64,000 nucleotides of DNA from Bacillus sp. MRMR6 (GTDB lineage: Bacteria > Bacillota > Bacilli > Bacillales > Cytobacillaceae): contig NZ_MSLS01000023.1 in NCBI RefSeq assembly GCF_001940785.1, positions 1 to 64,000 of the forward strand, written 5' to 3'. Both the position numbers and the translations under genes were made by a program. Under the pieces are notes generated by a model that had not been told where the DNA came from, made no database searches, and worked only from the letters and a program-made list of their open reading frames with translations. Below, piece by piece: positions 50,595 through 58,417 of this stretch (the first letter of the stretch is position 1; each line of letters begins with the position of its first letter).

Positions 50595-51377
50595 CTATCT
50601 ATGCATGGTCCACATGCCAATATCTTTGAAGCCTAGTCGCTTGTAGATACGTCCGGCAGCAGGGTTGTCATAGAACAGGCACAGAGTTTTCCCCTCTGCT
50701 AATACGTCTTGAAAGAGTCTTTGCATGATAGCTGTTGCGAGTCCTTGGCGGCGATATTCTTTTTTAGTACATACACCGACAATCATCGCAGAAAGTGAGT
50801 TTTCCGCAGCGGTTGAAACACAAGCGGTTATCACGCCATTTTCTTCCGTATAGTAGGTTCTACCGGTGTTCGATTCCATGGATTGATGCAATATATCACG
50901 AGCATCACTTCTAAGTGTAAATTCTTCGATGCTGCCACGGAGTTCAATGATTCGGTCTACATCCACTACATCCGCCTTTTTTATCTCCAAATTAGTAGAG
51001 CCAAGATGTTCGTTAGTGAGACATTCAGCAAAGTAAGTCACTTGCTTTTTTCCAAGAACTAAATCATCAAATGCTTCAAACTTTACTACAAGCTCTGTTT
51101 TCCCAGAAAGATAAATGGGCTGATTATAATTTTTCATAATCGAAACAAATTCGTTAACATTAAAATCCCCTTTAGCATAGGGAATAAACGATTGATAGAA
51201 ACGTAGAAGTACGGCTCTTATCTCTTCCTTCTCATCGAATTCTGCCCAAATCTCCTGAAAATCAGAATCATATCCAAATGCCTCTAGATCGCCAATAATA
51301 AATAAATTGATTGATGGCTCCTCACTTAAAAAAGAAAGAACCTGTTCATGATCCCTTTTAGTCATTTTTCTAATCAT
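50595..51377 (-). CDS. GNAT-family N-acetyltransferase
   Basis: 260 residues. The C-terminal 120 residues are a GNAT domain: CVSTAAENSLSAMIVGVCTKKEYRRQGLATAIM holds the acetyl-CoA loop RRQGLA (as R-R-x-G-x-A), and YKRLGFKDIGMW ends it. The N-terminal half (INLFIIGDLEAFGYDS) resembles the inactive first half seen in two-domain GNATs. The start is the second ATG (51375-51377), six bases behind GGGGGAG. Acetyl acceptor unknown. Single gene. Confidence 0.85.
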   Translation of the reverse strand: MIRKMTKRDHEQVLSFLSEEPSINLFIIGDLEAFGYDSDFQEIWAEFDEKEEIRAVLLRFYQSFIPYAKGDFNVNEFVSIMKNYNQPIYLSGKTELVVKFEAFDDLVLGKKQVTYFAECLTNEHLGSTNLEIKKADVVDVDRIIELRGSIEEFTLRSDARDILHQSMESNTGRTYYTEENGVITACVSTAAENSLSAMIVGVCTKKEYRRQGLATAIMQRLFQDVLAEGKTLCLFYDNPAAGRIYKRLGFKDIGMWTMHR

Positions 51378-51574
51378 GATCATCTCCCCCTAATCTTGTT
51401 AATAGATTAATAAAAGTATATTTAAATTTCAATCTATTTTGTATGTTAGTGAGAAGACCACAATCAATTTTTTTGACTCATAAAAAAATCCTGAATAAGA
51501 ACAACTAGGAGCCCCCCTTGGTCTTATATCTCAATTACGATTTAGGCAGCGTAAACTTGAACGGTGAAAATAAA

Positions 51575-51615
51575 AAGACCTGAGTCCATTGAAACATCGA
51601 ACTCAAGTCTTTTAA
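51575..51615 (-). terminator. Terminator of the M14 carboxypeptidase gene
   Basis: AAAAGACTTGAGT pairs with ACTCAGGTCTTTT (one G-T pair), loop of 15, followed leftwards by TATTTTC. It begins 11 bp behind the stop codon. Confidence 0.85.
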
Positions 51616-51625
51616 TCTGTTAATA

Positions 51626-52660
51626 CTAATAACTATAATGCTGCTCAGGGAGCTGATCGTAAACAGCAGGATCGGCCGTTGAAATAGACCCGTTTGCAAT
51701 TGCTTTTGCGGTAGCATCCATCGCCGTAAAGGCTTGCTTGATGAGATATCCGTTCGATTTTTGGCCAAGGACATACGGCTCGTACGAATGGTCTGCCATC
51801 CCGCGCATTTCAAACAGCATGACAGAGATTCCATACTGCAGTGCCATGGCATTCGAGGCAACGTTTATATTGGTAGATGGTTCATCATATTTCAGTACAA
51901 ATCCCCAGCCCTTGGAATTTACACTTTCCAACAGGACAGTTGCAAGCTTCTTGGAACCTAGCAACACATCAGGATCAACATCTGGGTGATAAGGAGCCAG
52001 CACCGACCCCGTCGTTAACTTTCCAAAGTAATCCTCTTGAGTCCCTTGATGATGAAAATCAATCATATAATCAATATCGTATTTTTGGAGTACATTTGTA
52101 TGCAATGCTTGTGTTTCAGGTGCCACTTTGTTCACATGGTCCCGGTTCAAGTCAAGTCTGTTTGCGTTAAACCGAGTCAAATGTCTTCCGCTCGCCATAT
52201 AGTTGTCAAGCGAGAAATTCACATCGCCCATTGCTCCATCGGCATTTAACATAGGGACAATCAGAATATTGACGTTCTTAAGCATTTCCTGTGTTTGTTT
52301 CGAGTTTGAGCCAAGATGACGTATGTAATCCAGTGCTCCTTCTGTTGTTAAGGCTTCGTTCCCGTGCTGCTGAGTTAGAAAAAGGATAGTTGGGTTTTCT
52401 GGGTTAGACATGTACTTTGCAAGAAAAAGGTCTCGTCCTTTTACCGATTGGCCAATCACTTCGAGTTCCATTTGCGGCTGTCTATCCGCTTCCTTTTTTA
52501 GAAAAATAGCCATTTCATCATAGGTTGTCAGCATGGCCGTTTGCACCGTTTCGTTCCCATTGACATCCGGACCATTGCCAGCTGCAAACGATGGCGTAAG
52601 CCCCAAGCCAGAGCTTGCAATCACCGCGGACAATGATAGTGCGAGCACTTTTTTCTTCAT
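51626..52660 (-). CDS. Secreted zinc carboxypeptidase (peptidase M14)
   Basis: 344 residues. A signal peptide (KKKVLALSLSAVIASSGLGLTPSFA) is probably cut before AGNGPD. Zinc ligands are H and E of QQHGNEAL and the H in DFHHQG. LNRDH gives the substrate-binding Asn-Arg, and FEMRG holds the catalytic Glu. This is the usual M14 set. It is exported and trims C-terminal residues of peptides outside the cell. ATG behind AAAGGGGAG; own terminator; single gene. Specificity not deducible. Confidence 0.88.
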   Translation of the reverse strand: MKKKVLALSLSAVIASSGLGLTPSFAAGNGPDVNGNETVQTAMLTTYDEMAIFLKKEADRQPQMELEVIGQSVKGRDLFLAKYMSNPENPTILFLTQQHGNEALTTEGALDYIRHLGSNSKQTQEMLKNVNILIVPMLNADGAMGDVNFSLDNYMASGRHLTRFNANRLDLNRDHVNKVAPETQALHTNVLQKYDIDYMIDFHHQGTQEDYFGKLTTGSVLAPYHPDVDPDVLLGSKKLATVLLESVNSKGWGFVLKYDEPSTNINVASNAMALQYGISVMLFEMRGMADHSYEPYVLGQKSNGYLIKQAFTAMDATAKAIANGSISTADPAVYDQLPEQHYSY

Positions 52661-53100
52661 GTAGATCTCCCCTTTTTAATAGAAAGTAACCAAGCATTTT
52701 TATTATACGGGAGGGTTTGCAATAATTTCCATATATTATGAAAATTCAGTTAATAAATGAGCTAAATTTACTAGATAGAGGGAGATAAGTAGACTAACAG
52801 ACCAGCTTCCATCTACGAATTTTCCTTATCTTTTGCCTCATTGACGGTAAGGGGGCTAAGGTCTACTAAATTCTACTATCGATATTTCTGAAAATGATAA
52901 TAGGACAAAACGGTGCTTTAGTAGAAGTGTTCTAAAACAATTTATAACCCCACTAACCCCCCCTTTTGCAAAATGAACTCTAGAAACAAAACAGAAATCT
53001 ATTCTACAATCATTAAAAATCAAGCAATTCTAAATAAAACCCGGGGCGCGACAGGCACTTGTTTTGATATATATTAAGATCTAAATTTTTCTTTTCCTAA
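52661..53100. other. Intergenic stretch without recognisable gene
   Basis: AT-rich DNA with scattered short inverted repeats and one odd GC patch (CCCGGGGCGCGACAGG near 53041). I find no supported frame, RNA or repeat family member here. Confidence 0.5.
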
Positions 53101-53135
53101 TTGACCCAAATATCCAAAATCGTGTAAAATTACAC
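53101..53135 (+). promoter_or_regulatory. Sigma-A promoter with palindrome over the -10 box
   Basis: TTGACC (53101-53106), 18 bp, TAAAAT (53125-53130). GTGTAA-AA-TTACAC (53122-53135) overlaps the -10 box and could be an operator. The gene starts about 60 bp downstream, behind TAGGAGGACGG. Confidence 0.6.
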
Positions 53136-53194
53136 TAAACGAAAAATAAGGTACATATTAAACAAAACAAAATGCCCACATTTAGGAGGACGGT

Positions 53195-54340
53195 ATGAAA
53201 ATTTTTGGTACGATACTGACGATTGCTGTATTTGGATTGTGTGGATTTGTAGCAACGATTATCGCAGCACTTTCAAGAGATGCAGAGTTTTACACGATTT
53301 TTATTCCAGCCTTAACCATCGGTTTAATCATTGCTGTGATTCTTGCAATCTATGGAAAACTCAAGAATAAATTGGCCAAAAATGCTGCAATTGCTTTTTT
53401 CGCGATAAGTGCTGTCTCGCTCACTGCATTTGAAGGCTTTCAAGCCTACGAAAAATCGCTAGAAGTCGTCAGCTCACAGGATGTAGATTTATCGGAGTAC
53501 CGCCCTTTTGGAAAAAATACTAAAGCTGTTTCATTGGATGAACCTTCTTCTTTTAAAATAGAACACGACCTTCCATTGTTAGACGGGGCAACGGCTTTAT
53601 ATCCGGTTTATTCGGCCTTTGCACAAGCTGTTTATCCAGAAAAAGAATATCCACTATATGAAGGTGAGGTTGTTTCCAGCCAAACGAGCCATGCCTTTGA
53701 CCGGTTATTAAAAGGAGAAGTGGATATCGTCTTTATTGCACCCCCCTCTAAAAGGCAAATGGAATTCGCGGAGCTACAAGGAGTAGACCTTACCTTGACC
53801 CCGGTTGGGAGAGAAGCTTTTGTTTTCTTTGTCCATGCTGATAATCCAGTAGACGAATTATCGATCAAACAAATTCAGGAAATTTATGCTGGTGAGATTA
53901 CCAATTGGAGTGAAGTCGGCGGAGAGGATGAAGAAATCCGTGCGTTTCAACGTCCAGAAGGTAGCGGCAGTCAGTCTGCATTAATCAAGATGATGGATGG
54001 TATTTCATTAATGAATCCGCCTTCGGAAGATATTGCCTCTGGCATGGGGGGAATAATCAAAGAAACGACGAATTACCAAAATCGGAAAAATGCGATCGGT
54101 TTTTCATTCAGACATTTTTCACAGAACATGGTTGAGAACGGAAAAATTAAAAACATTGCCGTAGAAGGCATCCTGCCAACAAAAGAAAATATTCAAAACG
54201 AAACCTACCCCATCGTAGCAGAATTCTACGCCATTACAGCCGGCAGTGACAACCCTCATCTAAAAGCATTCATCGAATGGATGCAGTCCGAACAAGGACA
54301 AGAAATAATTGCCCAGACCGGCTACATCCCGCTTCAATGA
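53195..54340 (+). CDS. Membrane-anchored phosphate-binding-like protein (PstS-like)
   Basis: 381 residues. Three N-terminal helices (about 4-28, 33-52, 61-80) anchor the protein. The rest is a PBP-like domain of the PstS group: LDGATALYPVYSAFAQAVYP, SSQTSHAFDRLLKGEVDIVF, EIYAGEITNWSEVGGEDEEIRAF, RPEGSGSQSALIK. These are the segments that bind phosphate in PstS. Instead of a lipoprotein signal it has a membrane stem and there are no pst permease genes nearby. It may sense phosphate or another anion at the surface. ATG behind AGGAGG. Confidence 0.82.
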   Translation: MKIFGTILTIAVFGLCGFVATIIAALSRDAEFYTIFIPALTIGLIIAVILAIYGKLKNKLAKNAAIAFFAISAVSLTAFEGFQAYEKSLEVVSSQDVDLSEYRPFGKNTKAVSLDEPSSFKIEHDLPLLDGATALYPVYSAFAQAVYPEKEYPLYEGEVVSSQTSHAFDRLLKGEVDIVFIAPPSKRQMEFAELQGVDLTLTPVGREAFVFFVHADNPVDELSIKQIQEIYAGEITNWSEVGGEDEEIRAFQRPEGSGSQSALIKMMDGISLMNPPSEDIASGMGGIIKETTNYQNRKNAIGFSFRHFSQNMVENGKIKNIAVEGILPTKENIQNETYPIVAEFYAITAGSDNPHLKAFIEWMQSEQGQEIIAQTGYIPLQ

Positions 54341-54342
54341 AT

Positions 54343-54397
54343 GCACAGGGACGGTTCTTCTGCTTCCTTCAAAGGAAGCAGAAGAACCGTCCCCATG
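54343..54397. repeat. GGGACGGTTCT palindrome, TTC variant
   Basis: Arms GCACAGGGACGGTTCTTCTG... (54343-54367) and the matching reverse complement (54374-54397). Both arms carry the TTC/GAA change relative to the TAC/GTA copies. It starts 3 bp behind the stop codon of the PstS-like gene. Confidence 0.9.
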
Positions 54398-54404
54398 AAC
54401 TTTT

Positions 54405-54566
54405 ACATAAGATTAACAATTGCTTAACATCTAGAAACAGTTAATTAACAATCGTTTAGTAATATATTTATAGCGGGGATAGCAGGTGTGGCTATCATGG
54501 TGTTTGGCGAAGGAGGAGCCGGCACTGGGATTCTTTTTACATATAGCTTTTATAAGGGGGATAACG
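54405..54566 (+). ncRNA. Conserved leader of the small gene (copy 2), possible structured RNA
   Basis: Close match to 36970-37140, with both hairpins (GATAGC/GCTATC; GGC/GCC around GAAGGAGGA) preserved. The short frame through it runs on past the small gene's start here but is stopped in copy 1, so that frame is not a conserved protein. Confidence 0.4.
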
Positions 54567-54713
54567 ATGCAAAAGACATTAGTTCAATACAATGATATGA
54601 ATTATTTTCTTCTTTACCGATACTCCTCAGATTATTGCGAAATTCAAGACATAAATTCTCAATATAAAATTCTGCTCGTCCACTCTTCCGAAATTTCATT
54701 ACTGCCATCATAG
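54567..54713 (+). CDS. Small conserved protein (48 aa), paralog of 37141-37305
   Basis: ATG behind AAGGGGGATAACG; product MQKTLVQYNDMNYFLLYRYS... then SSDYCEIQDINSQYKILLVH and SSEISLLPS. About 36 of 48 positions are identical to the copy at 37141 and most other changes are conservative. It is the better-preserved copy in its leader. It lies between the palindrome behind the PstS-like gene and an IS200/IS605-like hairpin. Function unknown. Confidence 0.7.
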   Translation: MQKTLVQYNDMNYFLLYRYSSDYCEIQDINSQYKILLVHSSEISLLPS

Positions 54714-54730
54714 AGTAATCGTGTACACTG

Positions 54731-54763
54731 ATAACTCCCACAGCTAAAGCCGTGGATTGTCAG
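54731..54763. mobile_element. Hairpin resembling an IS200/IS605-family end (relic)
   Basis: ATAACTCCCACAGCTAAAGC CGTGGATTGTCA: the stem CCACaGCT/AGCcGTGG with loop AA matches the end hairpin often seen at IS200/IS605 elements in Bacilli (CCCACGGCT...AGCCGTGGG). No transposase or TnpB frame is near, so only an end or a solo hairpin remains. The resemblance is from memory. Confidence 0.45.
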
Positions 54764-54800
54764 CCAGTGCTTTACCCTCGAAATCCACCCCCTCCATATG

Positions 54801-54842
54801 ATAGAAAGGAGCCCTGGCAACATGCCAATGGCTCCTTTCTAT
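54801..54842. repeat. Strong two-level hairpin
   Basis: ATAGAAAGGAGCC pairs with GGCTCCTTTCTAT, with an inner TGGCA/TGCCA stem. It could be a terminator on either strand (T-rich but no clean T-run). No gene ends here. 54844-55048 shows nothing else clear. Confidence 0.5.
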
Positions 54843-55048
54843 TCGGACAATCTCCACCCTTTGCTCACACTTTGTCCTTTCAACCCCTACTGTTGGTTAG
54901 TGGTATGACTGAAAAAGTTATACTGTCACCAGGGGAATGGTGATGTCCAACACCCGGATTCTCTTACTTATTTTCCACTCACCATTCGACTATTTTCTCT
55001 CCTCAAAAACAAATCAAAAGCCATTATAGCAAGTATATTCGCAAATTC

Positions 55049-55097
55049 AATCAAACGTTTGATTAGCTCAAAAATACTTAATCAAACGTTTGATTAA
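55049..55097. promoter_or_regulatory. Two AATCAAACGTTTGATT palindromes
   Basis: 16-bp perfect palindrome at 55049-55064 and 20-bp perfect palindrome TTAATCAAACGTTTGATTAA at 55078-55097, start-to-start 30 bp, i.e. about three helical turns. Same core as 40598 and 40794. Confidence 0.55.
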
Positions 55098-55132
55098 CTG
55101 CAAGCAAACCCCTTTAGGAAAACGAACTCATG

Positions 55133-55200
55133 CTAGTTTTTATGAGCAATTTTTGTCGAGCAACAGTCACAGTCTTCGACTAGCAGTTCCTATAAAAACA
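55133..55200. repeat. CTAGTTTTT-ended repeat, copy 3 (diverged)
   Basis: CTAGTTTTTATGAGCAATTT, GTCGAG...GTCACAGTCTTCGAC and TATAAAAAC match copies 1 and 2. The right end lacks ACTAG. GTCGA/TCGAC can pair in this copy. Confidence 0.65.
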
Positions 55201-55231
55201 TGGGTTAAGTGAAGAAGAAGGTCCCAATGCA

Positions 55232-56191
55232 CTACACATGTGAAACGATAAATTTTGCGTTTCCTTTAAGCTGGTATTCACGGATTCCGTAGGGTAGTAC
55301 AAAGTGGGTGCCTTTTTCGATTGGGAATGAGTTACCGTCTATGGTGATGGTTGCTTTTCCCTCAACCACGCTTACTTGTAGAAAGTCCTTGGTTAATTCA
55401 AGGGATGCACTGCCGTTTAATTGCCAATGATAAACAGTGAAATACTGCTCTTCCACCAATTTCTTTTCTACTAAGTCACCCATCACTGTCTCTGTTTGTT
55501 CAACTGATGGATCCTGATGTGGAAAGGTAGTCACTTGAATCGAACGTTCTAGGTGTAATTCACGTGTATTGCCTGCCGCGTCTTTCCGGTCGTAATCATA
55601 TACACGATAGGTGATGTCTGAGCTTTGCTGTGTTTCTAGGATAACGATGCCCTTTCCAATCGCATGAATGGTACCGCTTGGCACATAGACAAAATCTCCA
55701 GCCTTCACCTGAACTCGTCTTAACAGCTTGTCCCATTCACCTTTGTCCACCATCTCTGCTAATTCCTCAGGCTCTTTAGCATGGTGGCCTAACACAAGCT
55801 CAGCACCTTCTTCCGCACTTAACACATACCAGCACTCTGTTTTGCCATAAGGGACATTTTCCACTTCACGGGCAAACTGGTCATTCGGGTGCACTTGTAC
55901 AGAAAGATCATCTGCAGCATCTAATATCTTCACTAACAATGGATACTCTTCCTGATTACCAGCCTTCTTTTTAAAAAGCTCTCCATGTTCGCACCAGGCA
56001 TCCGCTAACGTTTTTCCAGTAAGAGGTCCATTTTTAATCATACTAGGGCCATTCGGATGTGCAGAAATCACCCATGCTTCACCTGTTTGGGCTGACGGAA
56101 TATCATAATGAAACTCTGTTTTTAACTTCTGACCACCCCAAATTCTTTCTTGTAAAACAGGCTGTAAAAAAATCGGTTCATATCTATACAT
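55232..56191 (-). CDS. manA: Mannose-6-phosphate isomerase, class I
   Basis: 319 residues, the short Bacillus form. YRYEPIFLQPVLQERIWGG opens the protein. The zinc site is formed by VQVHPNDQFA, GKTECWYVL and SGTIHAIGKG. Converts mannose-6-phosphate to fructose-6-phosphate. The ATG follows TTGGAGG; the frame is open 20 codons upstream without support. It lies 117 bp behind manP in the order manR-manP-manA, as in B. subtilis, so it completes the mannose pathway. Confidence 0.93.
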   Translation of the reverse strand: MYRYEPIFLQPVLQERIWGGQKLKTEFHYDIPSAQTGEAWVISAHPNGPSMIKNGPLTGKTLADAWCEHGELFKKKAGNQEEYPLLVKILDAADDLSVQVHPNDQFAREVENVPYGKTECWYVLSAEEGAELVLGHHAKEPEELAEMVDKGEWDKLLRRVQVKAGDFVYVPSGTIHAIGKGIVILETQQSSDITYRVYDYDRKDAAGNTRELHLERSIQVTTFPHQDPSVEQTETVMGDLVEKKLVEEQYFTVYHWQLNGSASLELTKDFLQVSVVEGKATITIDGNSFPIEKGTHFVLPYGIREYQLKGNAKFIVSHV

Positions 56192-56308
56192 AGTAACCTC
56201 CAAATTTATACTCTTGTTCACTTTTATGAAAATACAGAGAAAAGAGAGCATAGCCGCTCTCTTTTTTCCAACATAATGGAAACCTCACATATTTAGTATA
56301 CCAACCTA

Positions 56309-58249
56309 TTAAATCGTTTCAAGAAGTTTGTAAGCTTCTTTCTTCGATGTAGCCTTTAATAATTGTTCTCTGAAGCTTTCATCCATAAGCTTTCTTGATA
56401 GCATTTGGAGAATTTTTAAATGTGAGTCCCCTGCTGCATTTTCTGGGACAGCGATCATGAAGATTAGTTTTGCATCTGTACGGTCTAAGCTTTTCCAATC
56501 TACTCCATCACGCTTGATTCCAAAAACGACTGCCGGGCGTTTGACAGCACTTGATTTTCCATGTGGAATCGCAATATTCATTCCAAGGCCAGTAGTACTT
56601 TGCGCTTCACGGTTTAAGATGGCTTGTTTGAAAGCTTGCTTTGAGCTTAGTACTCCAGTTGCATCTAATTTGCCAATTAACTCTTCAATCACATCGTCAC
56701 GAGTACTACCCTTTAAATTCGTTTCAATTAAATCTATATTTGTAATATCCGTTAATTTACGGATTTCTACATGGAAATTCGTCGTTTCTACCTTTCCCAA
56801 CGTTTCAGGTACATCCACTTCTGACACAGTTCCAACACCAGCGGCAACAGGTTCGCCTTCAACATCCTTCTTCAAGAATGTAACCATCAATGCAGTTACA
56901 ATGACACCGACAATAACAGCTACAAAGAACATCACCACATTATCAACAGCACCTAAAACCGCTACAATCGGTCCACCGTGAGCCACTCTGTCACCAACAC
57001 TTGATAGCATCGCAATAACAGAACCGACCATCGAACCGACAACAATACTAGGAATGACGCGAAGCGGATCTTGTGCTGCGAAGGGAATCGCACCTTCAGT
57101 AATCCCGAATAATCCCATTGTAAAGGACGCTTTACCTGCTTCTCTCTCATTCTGACGGAATTTACGTTTGTTAATAAATGTTGCTACTCCAAGGCCAATT
57201 GGAGGAATACAAATCGCAACCGCAATAGGACCCATGATGGAATAGTTCCCCTCAGCAATCATCGCAGAACCGAATAAGAAAGCTACCTTGTTGAATGGAC
57301 CTCCCATATCAACGGCAATCATCGCACCCAAAATTATCGCTAATAAAATCGAACTCCCACCCTGCATACCAGCAAGGAACCCAGTAAGAGTTTCAAACAC
57401 TGATGCAACCGGAGCACCGATCACAAAGATAAAGAGTAATCCAACAATCACAGATGAGAAGATTGGAATGAAAATAATTGGCATAACCGGCTGAACCGCT
57501 TTTGGCACTTTAATTTTCTTAATCGCCAAGGCCACATAACCTGCTAAGAAACCGGCAATAATCCCACCAATAAACCCGGCACCTGCTTCACTTCCATAAA
57601 AACTGCCGTTTGCTGCAATATAACCACCAATCATCCCTGGTACAAGCCCTGGACGGTCAGCTATACTGACGGCAATAAAACCGGCCAAAATCGGCACCAT
57701 AAACATGAACGCCGTGCCGCCAAGTTTTTCAACCTGCTTCCAAATTGAATCATCTGGAATCACAATTCCACCTGGTGTTTGTTGGCCGCCAAGTGTTAAC
57801 GCAAGGGCAATTAACAATCCCCCTACGACAATGAATGGTACCATGTAGGATACACCACTCATTAAATGCTTATAAATTGGGTTTTCTTTTTGTTTACCTG
57901 TTTTACTGCCACTAGTTGCAGCTGCTTCTGGTTTATAAATAGGAGCGTCTCCGTTTTGAATCCGTTTAATCAGTTCCTCTGGTTTACGAATCCCGTCCTT
58001 CACACCCGTAACAATCACTCTTTTACCAGCAAAACGCTCTTTCGGAACATCCTTGTCTGCCGCGATAATAATCCCGTCTGCTTCAGCAATATCTTGATCC
58101 GTTAATTCATTTTCCACACCAATTGAACCTTGTGTTTCTACTTTTATATCGATACCCAACGCTAGGCCTGCTTTTTGTAGATTTTCAGCAGCCATATACG
58201 TATGGGCAATTCCAACTGGACAAGCGGTAACCGCTAATATCTTCCCCAT
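56309..58249 (-). CDS. manP: PTS mannose transporter, EIIBCA fusion
   Basis: About 646 residues. EIIB (1-105) has the phosphorylated Cys in VTACPVGIAHTYMAAE, EIIC follows (about 130-470, many helices) and EIIA (about 500-646) has its active His in NIAIPHGKSSAVKRP. The B-C-A order and length match ManP of B. subtilis in the fructose-family PTS. The start is one of two adjacent ATGs behind GGAGGAG. Takes up mannose as mannose-6-phosphate, which ManA isomerises. A perfect inverted repeat at 58335 lies in the promoter region. Confidence 0.88.
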   Translation of the reverse strand: MGKILAVTACPVGIAHTYMAAENLQKAGLALGIDIKVETQGSIGVENELTDQDIAEADGIIIAADKDVPKERFAGKRVIVTGVKDGIRKPEELIKRIQNGDAPIYKPEAAATSGSKTGKQKENPIYKHLMSGVSYMVPFIVVGGLLIALALTLGGQQTPGGIVIPDDSIWKQVEKLGGTAFMFMVPILAGFIAVSIADRPGLVPGMIGGYIAANGSFYGSEAGAGFIGGIIAGFLAGYVALAIKKIKVPKAVQPVMPIIFIPIFSSVIVGLLFIFVIGAPVASVFETLTGFLAGMQGGSSILLAIILGAMIAVDMGGPFNKVAFLFGSAMIAEGNYSIMGPIAVAICIPPIGLGVATFINKRKFRQNEREAGKASFTMGLFGITEGAIPFAAQDPLRVIPSIVVGSMVGSVIAMLSSVGDRVAHGGPIVAVLGAVDNVVMFFVAVIVGVIVTALMVTFLKKDVEGEPVAAGVGTVSEVDVPETLGKVETTNFHVEIRKLTDITNIDLIETNLKGSTRDDVIEELIGKLDATGVLSSKQAFKQAILNREAQSTTGLGMNIAIPHGKSSAVKRPAVVFGIKRDGVDWKSLDRTDAKLIFMIAVPENAAGDSHLKILQMLSRKLMDESFREQLLKATSKKEAYKLLETI

Positions 58250-58283
58250 CATACTCTCCTCCATCTTTTAAAAAATAAACGAA

Positions 58284-58297
58284 GTAATCGCTTACTT
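58284..58297. promoter_or_regulatory. Possible cre site of manP
   Basis: AGTAATCGCTTACT has the CG-centred pattern of CcpA sites with GTAA/TTAC arms. It is 35-50 bp upstream of manP. Weak match. Confidence 0.35.
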
Positions 58298-58334
58298 ATA
58301 TACTACCTTGGCTCTTGTCCAATAAAATAATTTC

Positions 58335-58359
58335 TTTTTACCGTAATTTGCGGTAAAAA
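58335..58359. promoter_or_regulatory. Inverted repeat TTTTTACCG-N7-CGGTAAAAA, candidate ManR site
   Basis: Perfect 9-bp arms about 90-110 bp upstream of manP, where an activator would sit. ManR of B. subtilis binds just upstream of the manP -35 region; whether it recognises this sequence is an inference. Confidence 0.5.
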
Positions 58360-58378
58360 AATTTTTATTCGCTAAATG

Positions 58379-58411
58379 CGAAAAAAAGAGCGGAAGTCAG
58401 CCTCCACTCTT
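58379..58411 (-). terminator. Terminator of manR
   Basis: AAGAGTGGA pairs with TCCGCTCTT (one G-T pair), followed leftwards by TTTTTCGC. It begins 7 bp behind the manR stop codon, so manP must be transcribed from its own promoter. Confidence 0.85.
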
Positions 58412-58417
58412 TAATCT

